Source of the DNA: Candidatus Fraserbacteria bacterium
GTDB taxonomy: Bacteria; Bipolaricaulota; Bipolaricaulia; RBG-16-55-9; JAJCYT01
DNA length: 64,000 nucleotides
Direction of reading: 5' to 3'
Assembly (NCBI GenBank): GCA_029262795.1
Contig: JAJCYT010000010.1
Span: 60,968-124,967 of the forward strand
Part shown: one piece after another, positions 59,322-64,000 of the stretch
Numbering within the stretch: the first letter of the stretch is position 1
How the letters are laid out: every line of letters begins with the position of its first letter
Made by a program: the position numbers and the translations under genes
Notes under the pieces: generated by a model
Database searches by the model: none
The model's input: only the letters and a program-made list of their open reading frames with translations
Told to the model about the DNA's origin: nothing

Positions 59322-60054
59322 ATGCAGAAAAGCGAAGGCGAACATAATCGACAATCCATGTCTTATTTTGAAATAAAGTTGGCTTTAGTTGTGCCTTGAG
59401 ATCTTGATACACTTCATGCTGTTGGTGTTTGTCGAGACTGCTCAAGAAATTTTTGACGAACACATCAAACCAATCATCAATATCACCTGGAAGGGGTGTG
59501 GGTCTTGGAATCAGCTCAATTGTGGCAACCTGAAAACCCTGTGCTTCCAGTCGACCACGATAATCATCGACTGTTGGAAAATACCATGGATTTAACTGGG
59601 TAAAATCCAAGTCATGTTTTTTTAACGTCTGCAACAAGGCTGTTGTCACTGAAGCAACGTTTCCCTTGCCCCCAAATTCAGCCACAAATCGACCTTGGGG
59701 TTTAAGCGCCTGATAAACACCCTGAATGACAACATCGGCCTGTTTCATCCAATGTAGAGCCGCATTGCTGAACACTGCATCAAATTCCGATTTAAAGGTA
59801 AGCTGTTGACCGTCGATGATCTGTGCGTTTAAGCCACGGGCTTTGACTGCCTCAATCTGCTCCGCACTTTGATCCACACCAATAACATCACAACCCAACT
59901 TTGCAAGCTTTTCGGTTAAGGCGCCATCGCCGCAGCCTAAGTCCAATATTTTTTCACCTGGCTTTGGGTTGAGTAGTTCAACCACAGACATCCCAAGGTC
60001 AGACACAAAGCGCACATTTTGAGCATATTGTTCGGGGTCCCAGGTTTGATTCAT
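59305..60054 (-). CDS. SAM-dependent methyltransferase (type 11, Tam-like)
   Basis: 249 residues from ATG 60054; the upstream open frame overlaps the GTPase gene and is not homologous. SAM motif LDLGCGDGALTEKLAKLGC near residue 48, motif II GVDQSAEQIEA, and NAALHWM, typical of trans-aconitate methyltransferase-type enzymes. Starts 13 bases after the GTPase stop, without a clear ribosome site, so probably coupled. Substrate unknown. Confidence 0.85.
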   Translation of the reverse strand: MNQTWDPEQYAQNVRFVSDLGMSVVELLNPKPGEKILDLGCGDGALTEKLAKLGCDVIGVDQSAEQIEAVKARGLNAQIIDGQQLTFKSEFDAVFSNAALHWMKQADVVIQGVYQALKPQGRFVAEFGGKGNVASVTTALLQTLKKHDLDFTQLNPWYFPTVDDYRGRLEAQGFQVATIELIPRPTPLPGDIDDWFDVFVKNFLSSLDKHQQHEVYQDLKAQLKPTLFQNKTWIVDYVRLRFSAFKSQK

Positions 60055-60067
60055 ATTTGTTGATAAC

Positions 60068-61054
60068 TTAAGTATGGATTTCGACAACGTCGCCATCTTG
60101 CAGTTCATGGTCATGGGGCACGCGCTGACCATCATGTTGGGCCGATCCCCAGACGTTTGCGTATTTAAGATTTTTGGCAATATCCTTGTGAATCGATTGA
60201 GCAAAACCCATTGTGGTGGTACCCTTTTTGAGAATGGTTGGTTGAGATTGGTCGGCAGGTTTTCCTGGTTCTTTACTATAAATGCGAATGACATCCAAAG
60301 AGTCGAACAGGGCTTTTTTCAGTTCATCCAACCCTTCGATTTCGTTCACCATTATGAAGTTGAAATCTTCGACAAACAGGTTTTCAAACCGATCAACCAT
60401 TGTAGGTTCGGCCATATCAGACTTTGTCCCTACCACCAGTGTTTTTTGAGTCCCCGTACTGGGTGCAAATGCTTCACCGTGCTTGCCACCCACCAATTGC
60501 AACTTGGCCCCCTCGAGCAAGGCGATGGTTTCCAACCATGCCTCTTCGGGATCATTGGTTGATAGATCAATTAAAACACAAACACGATCAGCGTTTCGTA
60601 TTAAATTATAAACCCAAGGTTCCGTGTATTCTTCAGAAATGGGAGGCAAATCAATCAGTTGCAGTGGTGCATTCTCAAAAGTCACCATGCCCACAGTGGG
60701 TTTAAGACTGGAAAAGGGAAACTCTGCCACATCCGCTTCGGCATTGGTTATCGCATTTATCAGAGAAGATTTCCCACTGTTCGGCAATCCCACCAGCACA
60801 ATTTGTCCAGCCCCTTCACGATCAATGTGTTCATAAGGGCTGGCACTTCCAGAACTTTTTGCTTGTGCTTTCTGGGCCTGGTCATTTAGTTTGGAGAGCC
60901 GCTTTTTCAGATTGGCTTGCATTTTTTCCGTGCCCTTGTGTTTGGGCAGCAAAGCAATCATTTCCTTAAGTGCAGCCAGTTTATCTTCCGTGGAGCTGGC
61001 TGCTTTGTATCTCTCTTCAGCAGACAAATATTGAGGTGTTAAATTTGCAGTCAT
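60068..61054 (-). CDS. TGS-domain GTPase (Obg/DRG-like)
   Basis: 328 residues. A helical basic N-terminus (residues 1-75) is followed by a GTPase domain: G1 GLPNSGKSS near residue 88, G3 DLPP, and G4 TKSD in place of the usual NKxD. A C-terminal TGS domain (residues ~255-328, ending DGDVVEIHT) binds RNA or ribosomes in relatives. This resembles archaeal/eukaryal DRG proteins and a scattered bacterial group. A role in translation or ribosome assembly is inferred. The ATG lies one base from the livM stop on the same strand; linkage to amino-acid transport is probably transcriptional only. Confidence 0.83.
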   Translation of the reverse strand: MTANLTPQYLSAEERYKAASSTEDKLAALKEMIALLPKHKGTEKMQANLKKRLSKLNDQAQKAQAKSSGSASPYEHIDREGAGQIVLVGLPNSGKSSLINAITNAEADVAEFPFSSLKPTVGMVTFENAPLQLIDLPPISEEYTEPWVYNLIRNADRVCVLIDLSTNDPEEAWLETIALLEGAKLQLVGGKHGEAFAPSTGTQKTLVVGTKSDMAEPTMVDRFENLFVEDFNFIMVNEIEGLDELKKALFDSLDVIRIYSKEPGKPADQSQPTILKKGTTTMGFAQSIHKDIAKNLKYANVWGSAQHDGQRVPHDHELQDGDVVEIHT

Positions 61055-61055
61055 G

Positions 61056-62057
61056 TTAGGATGTGGTTGGTTCTTCCTTCTTCTTTTTTCGCGACTGAAT
61101 CATTTGAAAAATAAAAATTCGGATTTCAGTTAAAAAGCCTCTGGGCATGAAATACAAAATGGCAAACGCGACCAGAAATAAAGACAAAAAGCGTGAGCTA
61201 CCAAGGGATCGACCAAATTCTTGAATTAAAATAAATAAATAGCCACCCGCCATGGGGCCAATAATCGTACCCATGCCTCCGATCACGGAAGCCACAATAC
61301 AGAAAACAGAAATATCCAACAAGAAATGTGAAGCAGGAGACACGCTGCCTATTTGATAGGTGTAGAATGCGCCGGCCAGTCCTCCAAAAAATCCACTGAT
61401 GGCAAAAGCAAGAACCTTATATTTTGTGGTGTTTAAACCTGCTGCCTTTGCCGCATCCTCACTTTCACGAATGGCTTCAAAAATCTTGCCGATTCGGGAA
61501 CGCCCAATGATAACCAGGATCAACCCTACCGACAGCACCAAAATCGTTGAAAAATAATATGGATCAGTGAAAAAGTTTTCTGGTGATTGCCACAATTTTA
61601 GCTTTGTAGGGTCTATGATAGCCCCTTCTGCTCCAGAACTTTCAATCTTCAAAATACGAATGATCCGTTCTGCCGCCAAAGCTGCTATTAAAGTCACTAA
61701 GGACAGGTAAGGGCCGTGTAACCGAGCAGCCGGCAAAGCCAACAGAATATAGCCCAAGGCTGCAATTATGCCGCCAACCAGAATTGTCACAATAGCAGGC
61801 CAATCAAACCAGATGGCACTGAGCGCAGAAAAATACCCCCCCAGGCCAATAGACAGGGAATGACCGAAATTTATCTGCCCCGTGTAGCCAGAAAGAATGT
61901 CCCAACTCATTGCAAACACAGCCCAAGTGTTTGCCAATGTTAGAATGGTAAGCAAGTTCAAATCGCCTGTATTCGGCAAAAGAAAAAGAATGCCCCCCGT
62001 CAGAATCAGCCAGAAAAATTGATCAGGAAACGACTTCCGTCGTTTTGTTTCCGTCAT
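61056..62057 (-). CDS. livM: Branched-chain amino acid ABC transporter permease LivM
   Basis: 333-residue inner-membrane permease with about nine hydrophobic segments. The family stretch SGYTGQINFGHSLSIGLGGY near residue 53 and the EAA-like loop GRIGKIFEAIRESEDAAKAAGLN near 205-228 are clear. ATG 62057 overlaps the livH stop by 4 bases (ATGA). It forms a heterodimer with LivH. LivG and LivF ATPase genes, usually next, are replaced by the GTPase gene. Confidence 0.92.
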   Translation of the reverse strand: MTETKRRKSFPDQFFWLILTGGILFLLPNTGDLNLLTILTLANTWAVFAMSWDILSGYTGQINFGHSLSIGLGGYFSALSAIWFDWPAIVTILVGGIIAALGYILLALPAARLHGPYLSLVTLIAALAAERIIRILKIESSGAEGAIIDPTKLKLWQSPENFFTDPYYFSTILVLSVGLILVIIGRSRIGKIFEAIRESEDAAKAAGLNTTKYKVLAFAISGFFGGLAGAFYTYQIGSVSPASHFLLDISVFCIVASVIGGMGTIIGPMAGGYLFILIQEFGRSLGSSRFLSLFLVAFAILYFMPRGFLTEIRIFIFQMIQSRKKKKEEPTTS

Positions 62058-62911
62058 GCTGCACTCCTTCCGAACAGGCCCTGAGGTCGGAATATCAGAA
62101 TTAATAACAGCAAGACCAATGAGGGTAATCCTCTGGCTTCAGGGATAAATTGGGTGGTGATGGTTTCAGCAAACCCAATGATATACGCCGCCCACAACGA
62201 TCCTGAGATACTGCCAAGCCCTCCCAGGACCACAATCGAAAATGAAACCACTAAAGGTACACGTCCTCCAAAGGGACTCATGGCCAGAAATGAGGTCAGG
62301 AACACCCCTGCAATGGCGGCAAGAACACCAGAAATAGACCACACAATCAGTTGGATGCGAAGCTCGTTAATGCCCACCAACGCAGCACCCAATCGTTCCA
62401 TCGACAAAGCCGTTATAGCTTTACCAATTCGGGTTCGATTCACAAAGAACCATAGAGCAACAATAGCCACCAGGGCGACCAAACTGGCCACCACTCGGTT
62501 CCAAGGGATATTCACATTTGAAATTGCAAAGTTGCCTTCGATCAACGCACTGACAGTTCGCGGATTGGGAGAAAAAAGCAATATGAGAACTTGTTCGGTG
62601 ATCACACCAATTAATAAGGTAGATAAGAAAACAGTCACTGGACGATCAATCACGGGTCGGATCAGATAGTAATACACAAGCGGGGCAAACAGTCCGCCTC
62701 CAACAATGGCAAGCAAGGTGGCAGGCAAAATATGCCAATCTAAAGTGGTGGTGGCCCAAATCGCCAGATAAGCGCCGATAGTAATAAACGCACCGTGGGC
62801 CAGGTTCAGTACACCGGCCACCCCAAAAATCATCGTAAACCCTACAGCTGCTAATGCATACAACGAACTGATGAGAAATCCGAAGACCAGTATTTCAATC
62901 AGCGTATCCAT
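62054..62911 (-). CDS. livH: Branched-chain amino acid ABC transporter permease LivH
   Basis: 285-residue permease with eight or so membrane segments. Marks: GFTMIFGVAGVLNLAHGAF near residue 24 and GKAITALSMERLGAALVGIN near 170-190. GGGAG precedes ATG 62911. It follows the binding-protein gene with 95 bases between, holding a strong hairpin that may reduce permease levels relative to binding protein. Confidence 0.92.
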   Translation of the reverse strand: MDTLIEILVFGFLISSLYALAAVGFTMIFGVAGVLNLAHGAFITIGAYLAIWATTTLDWHILPATLLAIVGGGLFAPLVYYYLIRPVIDRPVTVFLSTLLIGVITEQVLILLFSPNPRTVSALIEGNFAISNVNIPWNRVVASLVALVAIVALWFFVNRTRIGKAITALSMERLGAALVGINELRIQLIVWSISGVLAAIAGVFLTSFLAMSPFGGRVPLVVSFSIVVLGGLGSISGSLWAAYIIGFAETITTQFIPEARGLPSLVLLLLILIFRPQGLFGRSAA

Positions 62912-62933
62912 AACCCGCTCCCGATGAAAAGTG

Positions 62934-62965
62934 GGAAGGCAAGCTCAGGATTGAGCTTGCCTTCC
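62934..62965 (-). terminator. Hairpin between binding-protein and permease genes
   Basis: Perfect 14-bp stem with a 4-base loop, followed on the minus strand by CACTTTTC. Good candidate for a partial terminator or 3' stabiliser, as common after periplasmic binding-protein genes. Confidence 0.65.
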
Positions 62966-63006
62966 TTTCAGTTTTAGCCAGTTTCAGTTGAGATAAATTT
63001 GTTGGC

Positions 63007-64000
63007 TTAGCGCAGCCAAGGTGGATTCACAAAACCAGCCGTAGCCAAGTTGGGCGGGAACAAGGTTTCCAAGTTGCCATCCTGCCACTGCACCCACACA
63101 CCTTGAGCCTTATCCACACGTACATCGTGCGGGAATGCCAGATCTGGGCGGATTGGAGAAACGCCAACTTCATTCAGCTGGTAAAACTCCACAGTCCCTG
63201 TGGTGCCAACCACACTTGCCTGTTCCATCGCTTCAATCACAGCATCGGTGTTGTCCTCGGTGTCTGGGAACACACCTGCACGCTCAATGCTATCGACCAA
63301 CACATCCATGGCATCGCTACTGATGAACGCATTGTAAGATGGAATGGTGACTTCTGGGAACACTTCGTTAAAGGCGGCAAACGAATTTGCAAACGGGATG
63401 GTTTTGTCCGTAATGGCTGTATTGGAACCAGAGGTAAAGGTGATTACCGATTCGGCAGCACCGTTGCTCAAGTTATCAAAGTTACCATCCTGTGCCTGCA
63501 CGTTGATACCAATCAATGGCAAGGGCACCTGAGACGCCGCCCACTGTGAGGTGGGACGAATGCCGGTATGCGCCATTGAGGTCAAGATGTGGTCAGCACC
63601 GGAAGCTACAGCCCGGCTGAAGATGGAGCTAAAGTCTGCTGTATCTTCGGCGTAGCGAATGATGTCTACTACTTCCACCTGGGAGCCAAAGGCACCCAAA
63701 ATAGCTGGCAAGCTGTCTGTGATTGCCTGAGTCCAAGAGGCATCTTCTGCCAACACGGCGGCTTTGTTCAGGCCAAGGCCATTTTCAACGAAGCCAATTT
63801 CAAACGTGGCAAGCAATTGAAGGATGAACAAAGAGTTCACCGGACCAATGCGGAAGAAGAACTTATTGCTGTCATAATCCTGCTGCACGGCCACAGAAGC
63901 ATTTGGTGTCGATGCCCCGGTGCCCAGGAACAATTTTCTAAATGCAGCGAAAGATGGCAATGCACCAATCAATTCCTCACTGAAGAAGAAACCGGTCATC
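63007..64000 (-). CDS. livK: Branched-chain amino acid ABC transporter substrate-binding protein, 5' end missing
   Basis: C-terminal ~330 residues of a LivJ/LivK-type periplasmic binding protein (Peripla_BP_6). The frame is open to the window edge; the ATG at 63999 is internal, since the stretch after it (ALPSFAAFRKLFLGTGAST) corresponds to the middle of the N-terminal lobe. Visible: KFFFRIGPVNS, KAAVLAEDASWTQA, DHILTSMAHTG and a C-terminal lobe ending FVNPPWLR. It heads the livH-livM genes. Ligand could be branched-chain amino acids, amides or urea; the family does not decide. Confidence 0.87.
   Translation of the reverse strand, partial: MTGFFFSEELIGALPSFAAFRKLFLGTGASTPNASVAVQQDYDSNKFFFRIGPVNSLFILQLLATFEIGFVENGLGLNKAAVLAEDASWTQAITDSLPAILGAFGSQVEVVDIIRYAEDTADFSSIFSRAVASGADHILTSMAHTGIRPTSQWAASQVPLPLIGINVQAQDGNFDNLSNGAAESVITFTSGSNTAITDKTIPFANSFAAFNEVFPEVTIPSYNAFISSDAMDVLVDSIERAGVFPDTEDNTDAVIEAMEQASVVGTTGTVEFYQLNEVGVSPIRPDLAFPHDVRVDKAQGVWVQWQDGNLETLFPPNLATAGFVNPPWLR

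Noticed and set aside
1..64000. Mobile elements, prophage genes or integrases
   Set aside because: No transposase, integrase, phage structural gene, terminal inverted repeats or att-like duplication beside the tRNA was recognised.

Overview
The window reads as chromosome from a Gram-negative, non-model bacterium of moderate G+C. Supporting signs are lptB and lptC for lipopolysaccharide export, many Sec-type signal peptides, bacterial -35/-10 promoters, strong Shine-Dalgarno sites and frequent TTG/GTG starts. Several genes belong to families better known from archaea (a Tfx-type regulator, an Lhr-type helicase, a TGS-domain GTPase, a geranylgeranyl-reductase-family flavoprotein). I do not assign a phylum. 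I see no phage, insertion sequence, integron or CRISPR array. Both ends cut genes: cimA on the left and a LivK-type binding protein on the right.

1-17 kb is mostly housekeeping: cimA (partial); a flavoprotein; a four-gene pglC-pglD-pglE-pglF-like set for a bacillosamine-type diamino sugar; a lipA-pdhA-pdhB-pdhB-lpdA operon with two E1-beta paralogues and no E2; an RsuA-type pseudouridine synthase; a tfx-like regulator facing an orphan EcfT; yidD; tRNA-Ser(GCU); and cspA with a long leader. 17.3-23.7 kb is a complete BMP-type nucleoside importer (binding protein, ATPase, two permeases) followed by ribokinase.

24-28.2 kb is the most interesting regulatory region. Two ribbon-helix-helix (RHH) genes each precede a gene for a secreted protein, and the two pairs converge on back-to-back terminators. 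The right-hand RHH protein is fused to an MshEN-like domain, a family known for binding cyclic di-GMP. Just upstream, on the same strand, lies a compact unit that I read as promoter, GEMM-I (c-di-GMP-I) riboswitch, a hairpin enclosing a ribosome binding site and ATG, a 42-codon ORF, and a terminator. RNA sensor, candidate protein sensor and secreted output therefore sit together.

28.2-44.2 kb carries the Lhr-type helicase, alanine dehydrogenase with a coupled zinc-ribbon protein, a metallo-beta-lactamase-fold hydrolase, an orphan FlgD/sorting-type beta domain, a TauE-type permease, an aspartate-type aminotransferase, a secreted protein made of nine exact 27-residue repeats, pyrG-lptC-lptB, a YheT-type hydrolase, and a CPA2 antiporter whose C-terminus is a UBP-type zinc finger. 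44.3-47.5 kb is one large BTAD/AAA/TPR regulator.

47.5-59.3 kb is an export-oriented region. It holds a secreted HExxH metalloprotease and a five-gene run: a 1043-residue protein dominated by alternating-alanine, silk-like sequence; a TlpA-type thioredoxin; a second, 1191-residue HExxH metalloprotease; a secreted protein of unknown function; and a NUDIX hydrolase. One Cys-bounded beta domain recurs at the N-terminus of both proteases and again at the C-terminus of the larger one. The right end has a methyltransferase, a TGS-domain GTPase and the livM, livH and binding-protein genes of a branched-chain amino acid importer. Its ATPases are not in the window.
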